Both the position numbers and the translations under genes were made by a program. A DNA stretch of 64,000 nt from Orbicella faveolata (taxonomy: Eukaryota > Cnidaria > Anthozoa > Scleractinia > Merulinidae), in NCBI RefSeq assembly GCF_002042975.1, contig NW_018149675.1:287110-351109 (forward strand). Reading direction: 5' to 3'. Under the pieces are notes generated by a model. It saw only the letters and a list, made by a program, of their open reading frames with translations. It was not told the origin of the DNA and made no database searches. Shown one piece after another: positions 23,783 through 35,800 of this stretch (its first letter is position 1; each line of letters starts with the position of its first letter).

Positions 23783-26700
23783 ATTGAGTTATTTAGCCAG
23801 GTAACGTTACGTTCATGTCTTTTAACATCGTCTTTCACTTCGGACACAGTCTAGTGGCCGCTGCGCAGAGGTGTTCATTCAGAGCAAGCTATGATGTGGA
23901 AACTTTCCGCTAGGCATTTCAGTCTTGTGTTTGATCACAATATATTCTCACCTGAAGTTCCTCGCTTTCTTCTACAACTGCCCTGGGAAGCTTTGTTAAA
24001 GCTGCCACTCTGAAAAGGAATATTTTGATTAAAACTCTTAATTTAATTTATTAAGGTAAAGCGTTCCCCTGCACCCAGCTCGCGCACTATATTACTTCTG
24101 TGCCCGCTACGAATGCGCATGCTGGGTAATTAAGTGAATGGCTTAATTAAATGGTAAAGCAGGGCTTGTAAGTAAGCAAGGTAACTTCGAGATGGAGAAA
24201 TGCTCCGCACCCAGAAGTTAAACGTTTAATATGGCCTAAAGACCCGAAGCAACAGACCTTTCCCGCATTAAGTAAGCTAGGTAACTACGACAACGATGTG
24301 ATATGTAATATAATGTGATATAAGGCGCGAGATAAGAGAGTCACGCTCAAGGAAAATGAGTAATTACCCTCCCAGCACATGTGAAAACAAAGGCACGCAA
24401 CAGAAACCAGTTGATCTGGACCCAGAATCAACACGAACTTTTAACTGGGATAGAGCGATTCTCAATTGAGTGTCGAAAGCAATTAGACAATTACTTTGGT
24501 TTTAGTTTTGGTTTTACTACGGTTTGAGATTGGCTGAGTAGTCTAATTGGTAAGTAATTGGTTTGGTTTTGGTTTTATGACACTCAATTGAAAACCGCTC
24601 TAATTCAGGGCCAATACAAAGTGTTAAATCCTGTGGCTTATAATCCACAATAATTCTAGAATACCTTCATTTATCGAAAGCCTAAACCTAGTGTGGATAC
24701 AAAGGATGCTCGTAACACAGTAAATGGTAGTTTGACTGGTGCGATTGTCCATTTGAGTACAGTCCTCGTAAAGGACTGTCATTTTTGCCTTTCGCAAACC
24801 CGATCGAAAATCTCCATCATGGATCGATTGTCTGTCCTTTACTCCGAAGATGACTTCCTTTCAGCTTTTGGACATTTCAATCACCAACAACAGTCTTTTC
24901 GGGACTATCAATTCACACCAGCCCCTTTAGCCCCTTACTAAGCGAGTATGAATAAGAGCTATGCACGTGCTGTTGCATCGTTTCTCCTTTTCCCATGGTA
25001 GCCTGAAAGGGTGCCTAATGCCCTAGTCAGATTACTGGCGTTCAGGCTGCTATCCGTTGGGTCGCGTTCCTTCCAATTCTTTTGTTTCTCCTTTAGCGTG
25101 TGTCTTTATCCTCGGTATTTTATCCTGTTTCACTACTCAATGACTGGCAGCTTTTGGATATTTTATTCACGCCCTTCTCTCTCTTAATTGCCTAGCCCTT
25201 CGTCTTAAGTTTTGGGTGGCTAGGATTTTCTAGTTCAAGTTTTGGGTTTTGCTTTCGAGTGTTGGCCATAGACCTATCCCGCATTCTACTTCAGTGCGTT
25301 CGAACAACAGCTCCAGAGCGAGGTTAGGGTGGACATTTTCATACATTTTTATACATTGCTGTGTCTTTTTGTCCACCCTGATATCGACTCGAAGCAATTG
25401 TTTGTTGGAAATAATGCGAGAAAGGTCTGTTGCTTCCGGTCTTTAGGCCATATTAAACGTTTAACTTCTGGGTGCGGAGCATTTCTCCATCTCTTATTCT
25501 GCGAACGTGAAAGGGACTGTCGCGAACAATATGTTATCCCCACCTAGACAGACAGCTTATGTCAGTTTAACCAAAAAATATTTATACTTGTCATTCAGGC
25601 CTTTGATTTTTCGATGGTCCAGCCATGTTTGCCTGCTGTTTCGGCTTTTGACACGAGGTAGCTTCTTTGCCATGCTGTGAAGACTGGTCATTATTCTGTG
25701 GGTCGTTACTGCCAGAAACTCCTTCAAGTCCATAACCCCTTTAAAAGAAAATACACCTGTAGTTAATTAATAAGAGATTGCAAGAAATCTTGGCCACACA
25801 CTTTATCTTTGCTCATTAGCTCTTGACTACGGATTGTTTGTAAATAAATAAACTACACAGAAATGAAAACACTAAATTTATTAATTTTTAAGAAACAGAA
25901 AACATGTACCGTGTTTCTATCGAGTTGTAAGAACACTAGTGGAAGTCTGGGAGAACGAGAAATGCTGTGGGAACACGAGTCGACAGGCGAGTGTTTGCAC
26001 AGCTTTCCCGAGTTCTTCCAAACTCAGCTAGTTCCACGAGTGTGTTGGCCTCATCAACTATCACTTCAAAGAAATCTTGAGCTCATAATCTAATTGTTAA
26101 GTAAAGACACGACTTCAACCATTCAGCGCAGGTATTTTCTTTGAACTAGTTTCTAAAAGAAGACAACGTAAGTAAAAAGCAGGAGCAAAACTTTTACTCG
26201 CCATCGTTATTCTTGTCTACTTTGAGTTTAGCAAACCTGCAAATATTAAAATAAGGGAATTTTAGGGCGAATGCGCCACATCATGACAAAAAGGTAAGCA
26301 ATGACATTGGTGGTTTCAGTGGAGATGTTGGTTGTAGTGACGCGTGATTTTGGTGGTGATGACACGGTCGTAGAGGTGGCGGAGACTGTTGTATTGGTAA
26401 TGATAGTTGTGGTTCTGGGGTGGAGGGGTCATGGCTTTCAGTGGTGGTGATGTAGCTTGTTGTGGTGGTGATGGTAGCCGTTGTCGTTAACAACGTTGGA
26501 GGGTAGCAAACAGAGGTGGGGAGGGTGCGTTCCCGTTTCTGGGGTTGTGGGGTCGAGTTTCAACAAAACTCACGAATCACACATACTATTAGCTACAGTT
26601 AACAACGGCTTACTTTTTCATAAATTCACGCATCGTGTATGTGTTTTAGTTGCTTTCCGCACATCACACACCATAACGTATCACGCATAAACCCTCACAT

Positions 26701-26850
26701 CACATCACGTATCACGAATAAACCCTTTGCCACCCTGTTGGTGGCCAAAGTGGTGGTGATGATAATTTCAGTGTAAAGAATCACTCACATCTTGTCGACG
26801 TCTTCTTCAGAGAAATATAAATCACTGAGGTCAACAAGATTATGCATCAC
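21558..26850 (-). CDS. P4HTM: P4HTM-like gene, 3' exon cluster (exons 4-10)
   Basis: Seven exons lie within 5.3 kb. Exon 4 (26789-26850) and exon 5 (26202-26236) lead into EF-hand 2. Exon 6 (25588-25738) completes it. Exon 7 (23952-24009) encodes the KLPRAVVEESEELQ linker. Exon 8 (23119-23231) carries the HxD iron motif in HYHCHHDS and a cysteine cluster CC-x7-C-x2-C. Exon 9 (22444-22534) encodes RYITVLYFLNDVEEGGE. Exon 10 (21558-21836) encodes the second iron His and the 2-oxoglutarate Lys in SYHGGCDIIKGEKW, followed by the stop. The introns hold (GTCA)n and (TCAA)n microsatellites and several MITEs. Confidence 0.93.
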
Positions 26851-29800
26851 CTATTAAATATAAGGCAAGAATAAACCCTTCTGCTTATGTAAAATAATAT
26901 TTTAACTACTTATTAACCGAGAGTGAGATCTTTACGGGAAAATCTCAAATCGAGACCCTGTCGTATTGACCGAGCGATAGCGAGGTCAATATGGCAAAGT
27001 CGAAGTTTGAGATTTTCCCGTAAAGACCGAACGTTCGAGGTTAATAACTTGTTTATTATATGGCTTTTTGAATTGTTTTTGTAGGCCCGTAATCGGCCCG
27101 TGGGCGTTACGGGAGAATAATGCCCTAGAATTAGCCAACCAGAGCGCGCGTTATATCCGCGACAAACACGAGCCATATAACAATGTAGAAAACCGGATGT
27201 CATAAAGAGGGCCTAAAAGATACCGAAAAGAATTCAGTGTTACTCTATACTGAAATATCTAATAGCTACAGTAAACATATTTCTTAAAAATAAGATCTCT
27301 AAACCCTCCACCATAGGAGCGTAAACAACGGCAGATTTACAGCACTGCAAACCGGCATATTTTCCCTTTAGTATACCAAGTTCTTCTCTATTATACGCAT
27401 ACGGATGGTCCAAGGTATCAGCTCTACTTTCTTAAAAAGATACTACTACCAAATGAAATACACTCTTTTTTTATAAGAATGTCCCTTTTCCCGCCCAGGC
27501 TGAATATTCTAGCTTATTTTTCTGCCAAATTTAGACTGAAAACATTCTTGTGAATATTCTTAGATTTTATTGTATCACCAAATTTTCAAAACACAAAATT
27601 GTATTATTTTCAAAATCTCGGCCTCGAGTTAATTCTTAAAATATTCTTAAATTTAGCCTCGATATTCTTTTAAAATATATTCTTATATATATATAAAGAA
27701 TGTAATGACAGACACGAGGCGTCGAAGTTAATCAGTTGCGATCAAAAATTCCCGACTTAGGCTTGAAAACTGACTGACTCAAGCAGGGAGATGATAAAGA
27801 ACTGTTACTATTTTTTCAGATCTGGGGCCCGTTTCTCGAAGGTAACGAAAAGTTTTCGCGCCCAGAAAGCCGTAACAAAATCTGAAACCTTATGATTACA
27901 GAGCTGTTTTATTCAAATATTCTTAATATGAAGAGAGGTTCTCTTCACATAAGAAGTTTCAGGCGCTCACACCTTTCTGTTTTTAGATAAAGATTAATTA
28001 AAAATGGCTTTGCGGGCCCAAAAAGTTTCCGGGGCTTTCGAGCAACGGGCCCCAGGTGTGAACCTCGTTTTACAGAAGTGTAGGACTATAACTTTTAAAT
28101 TAATATGCCTTCAGGCGACCGCAGATATTTGCTTTCTGTACAAATTGTGGCCAGTCGGTCCTTCAAACTGAATTAAATGACGAATTAAGGTAGGTTAAGT
28201 TTTTGGTGAAAATAAAAGATTTTTTGTACTGGAACCAAACTGATTTACTTTTCCTTCAGAAGTACAGCAAGCGCATGTAGTTAGTTACTTTTCATGGAGA
28301 ATGGAAAAACGTGTCAATACAAATAACACGATATTAAGCTTATCTGTTAATGCCATCAATTCACAGTCAGGGGTCATGTAAACATTAAAATACGTTCTCT
28401 TTCACGTTTTTTTTTTTTCCGTAGTTGACTGAACAAGCACGTGTACACAGTTCACGCGCTTGTTCGCTGGTGTTTTAAACAACATTGACGCTTTAAACTG
28501 AAGTAAATTCTGCATCAAAAAGAAAGAGAGAAGCCTATATTTCATACAATCAAAAAGGTCTGCATACGAGCCGAGTGGCCCATCAGGCCGGAGCTTATCC
28601 CGGGTTCTGTGGCCCGAAGTGACTAGGAGTATTTCTACTCCCCTCTGGATGGGCTGCCACCAAAACCATTACATTCGCCGGTATCTATTTATACTCCTGG
28701 GTGGAGAGAGGCACTGTGACAGTCGAGTTTCTCGCCCAAGAACATAGCACAGTAGTTCGAATCAAAACCGCTCGTTCCGGAGACGAGCGCACTAACCATG
28801 AGGTCATCCCGCCACATATTTCATACAATAACTGTCAAGTTTATCGCACGCTCATTAGCTAACTTCCAGTTTCAAATAGAAGGTCAGACACAAAGAAAGG
28901 GTACGGATCATCGCTCGCGGATCTTTCACAGCTTAGCGTCGTTAGTTCTAGCGCTCGCTATCAGAGATCAAGCGACAAATCCCACTACACAAAACTCTTT
29001 TTAAGAGAAAAATCACAGAAAGTCATCCAAAGAAAATGTATCAAAATCGTCTTCATCTTTTAATTCACGTTGCTTTCAACTGTAAAGCGAAAAAACTCAG
29101 TTTCTGTTTTCTTTTGTTGCGTTTAAAGTACTTTCCAAGTGGACTAAACTTGGTGATAATTCAGCGAGTTTTAAAGAATCTCCTAACGAAATTTTTCGTG
29201 AGTTATAGACATTCTTTTCTGCATTTTATTTTGGAGTGATTGTACGTAGATTGAAGGTTATGACGCAGTACATTCCGGGATCGTTTCAGTTCGCTGAATT
29301 AAACTTGGTGATAATTCAGCGAGTTTTAAAGAATCTCCTAACGAAATTTTTCGTGAGTTATAGACATTCTTTTCTGCATTTTATTTTGGAGTGATTGTAC
29401 GTAGATTGAAGGTTATGACGCAGTACATTCCGGGATCGTTTCAGTTCGCTGAATTAAACTTGGTGATAATTCAGCGAGTTTTAAAGAATCTCCTAACGAA
29501 ATTTTTCGTGAGTTATAGACATTCTTTTCTGCATTTTATTTTGGAGTGATTGTACGTAGATTGAAGGTTATGACGCAGTACATTCCGGGATCGTTTCAGT
29601 TCGCTGAATTAAACTTGGTGATAATTCAGCGAGTTTTAAAGAATCTCCTAACGAAATTTTTCGTGAGTTATAGACATTCTTTTCTGCATTTTATTTTGGA
29701 GTGATTGTACGTAGATTGAAGGTTATGACGCAGTACATTCCGGGATCGTTTCAGTTCGCTGAATTAAACTTGGTGATAATTCAGCGAGTTTTAAAGAATC

Positions 29801-32800
29801 TCCTAACGAAATTTTTCGTGAGTTATAGACATTCTTTTCTGCATTTTATTTTGGAGTGATTGTACGTAGATTGAAGGTTATGACGCAGTACATTCCGGGA
29901 TCGTTTCAGTTCGCTGAATTAAACTTGGTGATAATTCAGCGAGTTTTAAAGAATCTCCTAACGAAATTTTTCGTGAGTTATAGACATTCTTTTCTGCATT
30001 TTATTTTGGAGTGATTGTACGTAGATTGAAGGTTATGACGCAGTACATTCCGGGATCGTTTCAGTTCGCTGAATTAAACTTGGTGATAATTCAGCGAGTT
30101 TTAAAGAATCTCCTAACGAAATTTTTCGTGAGTTATAGACATTCTTTTCTGCATTTTATTTTGGAGTGATTGTACGTAGATTGAAGGTTATGACGCAGTA
30201 CATTCCGGGATCGTTTCAGTTCGCTGAATTAAACTTGGTGATAATTCAGCGAGTTTTAAAGAATCTCCTAACGAAATTTTTCGTGAGTTATAGACATTCT
30301 TTTCTGCATTTTATTTTGGAGTGATTGTACGTAGATTGAAGGTTATGACGCAGTACATTCCGGGATCGTTTCAGTTCGCTGAATTAAACTTGGTGATAAT
30401 TCAGCGAGTTTTAAAGAATCTCCTAACGAAATTTTTCGTGAGTTATAGACATTCTTTTCTGCATTTTATTTTGGAGTGATTGTACGTAGATTGAAGGTTA
30501 TGACGCAGTACATTCCGGGATCGTTTCAGTTCGCTGAATTAAACTTGGTGATAATTCAGCGAGTTTTAAAGAATCTCCTAACGAAATTTTTCGTGAGTTA
30601 TAGACATTCTTTTCTGCATTTTATTTTGGAGTGATTGTACGTAGATTGAAGGTTATGACGCAGTACATTCCGGGATCGTTTCAGTTCGCTGAATTAAACT
30701 TGGTGATAATTCAGCGAGTTTTAAAGAATCTCCTAACGAAATTTTTCGTGAGTTATAGACATTCTTTTCTGCATTTTATTTTGGAGTGATTGTACGTAGA
30801 TTGAAGGTTATGACGCAGTACATTCCGGGATCGTTTCAGTTCGCTGAATTAAACTTGGTGATAATTCAGCGAGTTTTAAAGAATCTCCTAACGAAATTTT
30901 TCGTGAGTTATAGACATTCTTTTCTGCATTTTATTTTGGAGTGATTGTACGTAGATTGAAGGTTATGACGCAGTACATTCCGGGATCGTTTCAGTTCGCT
31001 GAATTAAACTTGGTGATAATTCAGCGAGTTTTAAAGAATCTCCTAACGAAATTTTTCGTGAGTTATAGACATTCTTTTCTGCATTTTATTTTGGAGTGAT
31101 TGTACGTAGATTGAAGGTTATGACGCAGTACATTCCGGGATCGTTTCAGTTCGCTGAATTAAACTTGGTGATAATTCAGCGAGTTTTAAAGAATCTCCTA
31201 ACGAAATTTTTCGTGAGTTATAGACATTCTTTTCTGCATTTTATTTTGGAGTGATTGTACGTAGATTGAAGGTTATGACGCAGTACATTCCGGGATCGTT
31301 TCAGTTCGCTGAATTAAACTTGGTGATAATTCAGCGAGTTTTAAAGAATCTCCTAACGAAATTTTTCGTGAGTTATAGACATTCTTTTCTGCATTTTATT
31401 TTGGAGTGATTGTACGTAGATTGAAGGTTATGACGCAGTACATTCCGGGATCGTTTCAGTTCGCTGAATTAAACTTGGTGATAATTCAGCGAGTTTTAAA
31501 GAATCTCCTAACGAAATTTTTCGTGAGTTATAGACATTCTTTTCTGCATTTTATTTTGGAGTGATTGTACGTAGATTGAAGGTTATGACGCAGTACATTC
31601 CGGGATCGTTTCAGTTCGCTGAATTAAACTTGGTGATAATTCAGCGAGTTTTAAAGAATCTCCTAACGAAATTTTTCGTGAGTTATAGACATTCTTTTCT
31701 GCATTTTATTTTGGAGTGATTGTACGTAGATTGAAGGTTATGACGCAGTACATTCCGGGATCGTTTCAGTTCGCTGAATTAAAGTCAGGCTTCCCTGCAC
31801 TTTCCCAGGGAAAATACAGACTTGATATTTTGGAACATATTGACGTCAGTTCTTAATGCGTCTGCTCTGTAATTGATCTTAATTTGGACACAGTATCGTC
31901 TGCCAAGTAGTCCGTGGATTCAGTCGCCCACAGTCGCGCCTCGTAGTTCCATACTTACTTTAATTTAAAGTCAGGGGTCATTAAAATACTATAGGACGTT
32001 TTCTTGCACATGCTTACTTTCGTAACACGTGTACAAAGTTGATGTGCTTGTTCTCTAGTGTTTTATACAACGGTGACATTTTAAAACTGAAGTAAATTCT
32101 GCATCAGAAAGAAATAGAGAAAGCTATATTTCATAATATAAGAAAACTGCCTACGAGCCAAGTGGTCCATTAGGCCGGAGTTTATCCCGGGTTTTGTGGC
32201 CCGAAGAGACTAGGAGTATTTCTAATCCCCCTTGAATGGGCTGCTACTCCGTTGCAAGGTTACCCACCACCATTAAATTCGCTGGTACCCATTTATACAC
32301 CTGGCTGAAGAGAGGCACTGTGAGAGTAAAGTATCTTGCCCAAGAACATGACACAGTGGCTCGAACCAAACCCGCTCTATCCGGCGACGGCGAGCGCACT
32401 AACCATGACGTTGCCCCGCCTCATATTTCATACAATAACTGTCGAATTCATCGAACGCTCATTGGCTAACTTCCAGTGTCAAATAGAACGAGAGACATAA
32501 AGAAAGGGTACGGATCATCGCTCGCGGAACTTTTAATTTTCGCCAAAATATTCACAGGTTAGCGTCGTTAGTTCTCGTTATCAAGCGACAAATCACAACT
32601 AAACGGAACTCCATTTAAGAGCAAAATCACAGAAAATCATCCAAACAAAATGTATCAAAGTCGTCTTCGTCTTTTAATCCATGTTGCTTTCAACTGTAAA
32701 GCAAAAAAACCGCACTTTCTGTTTTTTATTTTTTATTTTTTATTTTTTACTTTATTTTTTTTTTGTTATTGTTGTTGTGTTCAAAGGACTTTCCAAGTGG

Positions 32801-35800
32801 AGTGAACTTAGATACAATTCAGCGGGTTTTAAAGAACCTCCTAACGAAATAAACTAGGCTAGTGGTTGGTTACAGAAATTCTTTTGTACATTGTAGTTTG
32901 GAATAACTATACGTAGCTTGAAAGTTATGACGCCCTACGTGTCGTGATCGTTTCAGTTCCCTGAAATGAAGTCAGGCTTCCTTGCACTTTCCTAGGGAAA
33001 ATATAGACTTGATATTTCGGAACATATTGACGTCAGTTTTTAATGCGTCTGCTCTATAATTGATCTTAAATTGTGACATAGTATCGTCTGCCAAGTAGGC
33101 CGTGGATTCAGTCGCCCACGCGCCTCGTAGTTCCATATTTACTTTAATTTAAAGTCAGGGGTCATTTCAATAATATAGGTAGTACATTCTCTCACACGTT
33201 TTTTTTCTTAGTTGACTAAACAAGCACGTGTACACGGTAAAAGTGCTTTTTCATTGGTGTTTTATACAACAGTGACATTTTAAAACTGAAGTATATTCTG
33301 CATCAGAAAGAAATAGAGAAGGCTATATTTCATACAATAAGAAAAGTGCCTACGAGCCAAGTAGGCCATCAGACCGGAGTTTATCCCGGTTTCTGTAACC
33401 CGAAGTGACTAGAAGTATTTCTACTCCCCCCTGGATGGGATGCTAGTCCATCGCAAGGTTACCCACCAGCATAAAATTCATCATTTATACACCTGGGTGG
33501 AGAGAGGCACTGTAGTAGTAAAGCGTTTTGCCCAAGAACACAACACAGTGGCTCGAACCAAAACCGCTCTATCCGGGGACGAGCGCACTAACCATGACGT
33601 TTCCCCGCCTCATATTTCATACAATAACTGCCAAGTTCATCGCACGCTCATTGGCTAACTTCCAGTGTCAAATAGAACGACAGACATAAAGAAAGTGTAC
33701 GGATCATCGCTCGCGGAACTTTTAATTTTCGCCAAAATATTCACAGTTTAGCGTCGTTAGTTCTTGTTATCAAGCGACAAATCACAACTAAACGGGACTC
33801 CTTTTAAGAGAAACATCACAGAAAATCATCCAAAGTAGTCTTCGTCTTTTAATTCATGTTGCTTTCAACTGTAAAGCAAAAAGCCTCACTTTCTGTTTCT
33901 TTTTTGTTTTGTTTTTTTGTTATTGTTGTTGTGTTCAAAGTACTTCCCAAGTGGACTGAACTTGGTTACAATTCAGCGGGTTTTATTTTGGAGTAATTGT
34001 AGGTAGTTTGAAAGTTATAACGCCGTACATTCCGAGATAATTTCAGTTCGCTGAAATAAAGACAGGCTTCCTTGCACTTTCCCAGGGAAAATATAGACTT
34101 GATATTTTGGAACATATTGACGTCAGTTTTTAATGCATCCGTTCTGTAATTAATCTTAAATTGTGACATATTATCGTCTGCCAAGTAGACCATGGATTCA
34201 GTCGCCCACGCGCCTCGTAGTTCCATACTTTAATTCATAGTCAGGGTTCAGTTCAATAATACAGTACGTTCTCTTGCACATGTTTTCTTTCGTAGTTGAC
34301 TGAACAAGCACGTGTACACGGTTCATGTGCTTGTTCTCTAGTGTTTTACGCAACAGTGACATTTTAAAACTGAAGTAAATTCTGCATCAGAAAGAAACAG
34401 AGAAGGCTCTATTTCATACAATAAGAAAAAAGCCTCCATATGGGCCAAGTGGCCCATCAGGCCGGAGGTTATCTCAGTTTCTGTAGCCCGAAGTGACTAG
34501 AAGTATTTCTACTCCCCCCTTGATGGGATGCTAGTCCATTGCAAGGTTACCCACCAGCATAAAATTCATCACTTATACACCTGGGTGGAGAGAGGCAATG
34601 TGAGAGTAAAGGTTGTTGCAGAACAACATAACCCCATGGCACGAACCAAACCCGCTCTATCCGGAGAGAGCGCACTAACCATGAGGTCGCCCCGCCTCAT
34701 ATTTCATACAATAACTGTCCAATTCATCACACGCTGGCTAACTTCAAGTGTCAAATACAAGGACAGACACAAAGAAAGGGTACGGATGATCGCTCGCGGA
34801 TCTTGAAATTTTGGCCAAAATATTCACAGTTGAGCGTCATTAGTGCTCGTTATTAAGCGACAAATAACAACTAAACAGGACTCCTTTAAGAGGAAATCAT
34901 CAGAGAAATTCATACAGAGAAAATGTATCAAAATCGTCTTCAATGACTTTTTCAATTCACGCTGCATGCAGCTGCAAAGCGAAAAATGTCACTTTCTATT
35001 TTCGTTTAAAACCCATTACCCGCTGATAATTTCAGTTCATAAAGGATAAAGGTTAACCCGAGTAACTGCATTGTGACTAATATATAGACAACAGATGCAA
35101 GGAAAGTTAGCGATGTTATATTTTGGTGTTATTCTATACCATCTTTAGATTCAAAGAGGCATACAAAGTGCGCGATTTAAATACAAGAAGGTGGTAATTA
35201 TCATTAATAAACATGTGAAAAACAGAAACAAAGAAGATATACTCAGGAGAAAAGACAATTCTCTGCTGGATTTTAAGCCATTGTTTCAAGCAGCAGTCAC
35301 TGAGTCACGGCAAAATGCTGCGGGCCCCTAGCGCGGGAAAACACCGCGCCGAGTTCTGATTGGTTCAAAAGCGAACCCTGTGTGGGCTTACTAGCTAGGG
35401 CATGTTAGGGGAGTGTTGAAAAGGTTCTTAGAAAACTCTACAAGTGCAATTAAACCAAGGGAAATCATTATTTTTTTTACACAATAACTTTGACAGTGAA
35501 TCGAGAACCACTTCATACGGATATCCGGACATCTTTTGACTAATATAGTACATAAGATAACACCCTGTAACAACTGAAGTGTATGCTAATTGCTGTACTT
35601 AATTTACAACCCGATACAGACACAGATAAGGATTAAGTGCGAGCAAAGAGAATTTACATTTTCATAATCGAGTTAAACGAGTGATATTCCTTCCTTTTTC
35701 TCGAGGTACTTTCTAAACGAAATAAAAATCATTTTCTTCGTGTTTCTGTTAAGATATAGAATAACTCGTGAAAGATTGGGAGAACTCGAAAAAGCTGTGG

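Larger units (their letters stand above)
28372..35040. repeat. Higher-order tandem repeat, four units of about 1.1 kb
   Basis: The unit begins with gtcaggggtcat at about 28372, 31971, 33154 and (as gtcagggttcag) 34240. Each unit holds the same series: an acaagcacgtgtacac block, a SINE-like segment in minus orientation, a block with acggatcatcgctcgcgga, a block with atgttgctttcaactgtaaagc, then ttgcactttcccagggaaaa and tgacgtcagt. The units are clearly diverged from one another. Unit 1 is longer only because its 155-bp segment is expanded into a satellite array. The last unit is truncated. The whole array sits in intron 3 of the P4HTM-like gene. Confidence 0.85.

Noticed and set aside
26198-26201. 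GT donor for exon 5 of the P4HTM-like gene
   Set aside because: It shifts the frame of exon 6 to an early stop and breaks the EF-hand. The paralogue supports the upstream GC donor.
26281-26493. Thr/Pro-rich minus-strand frame
   Set aside because: Produced by the GGTGGTGATG low-complexity tract in an intron.
29146-31783. CRISPR-like array
   Set aside because: The repeats are head-to-tail 155-bp monomers with no distinct spacers, in a eukaryotic intron. It is a satellite.
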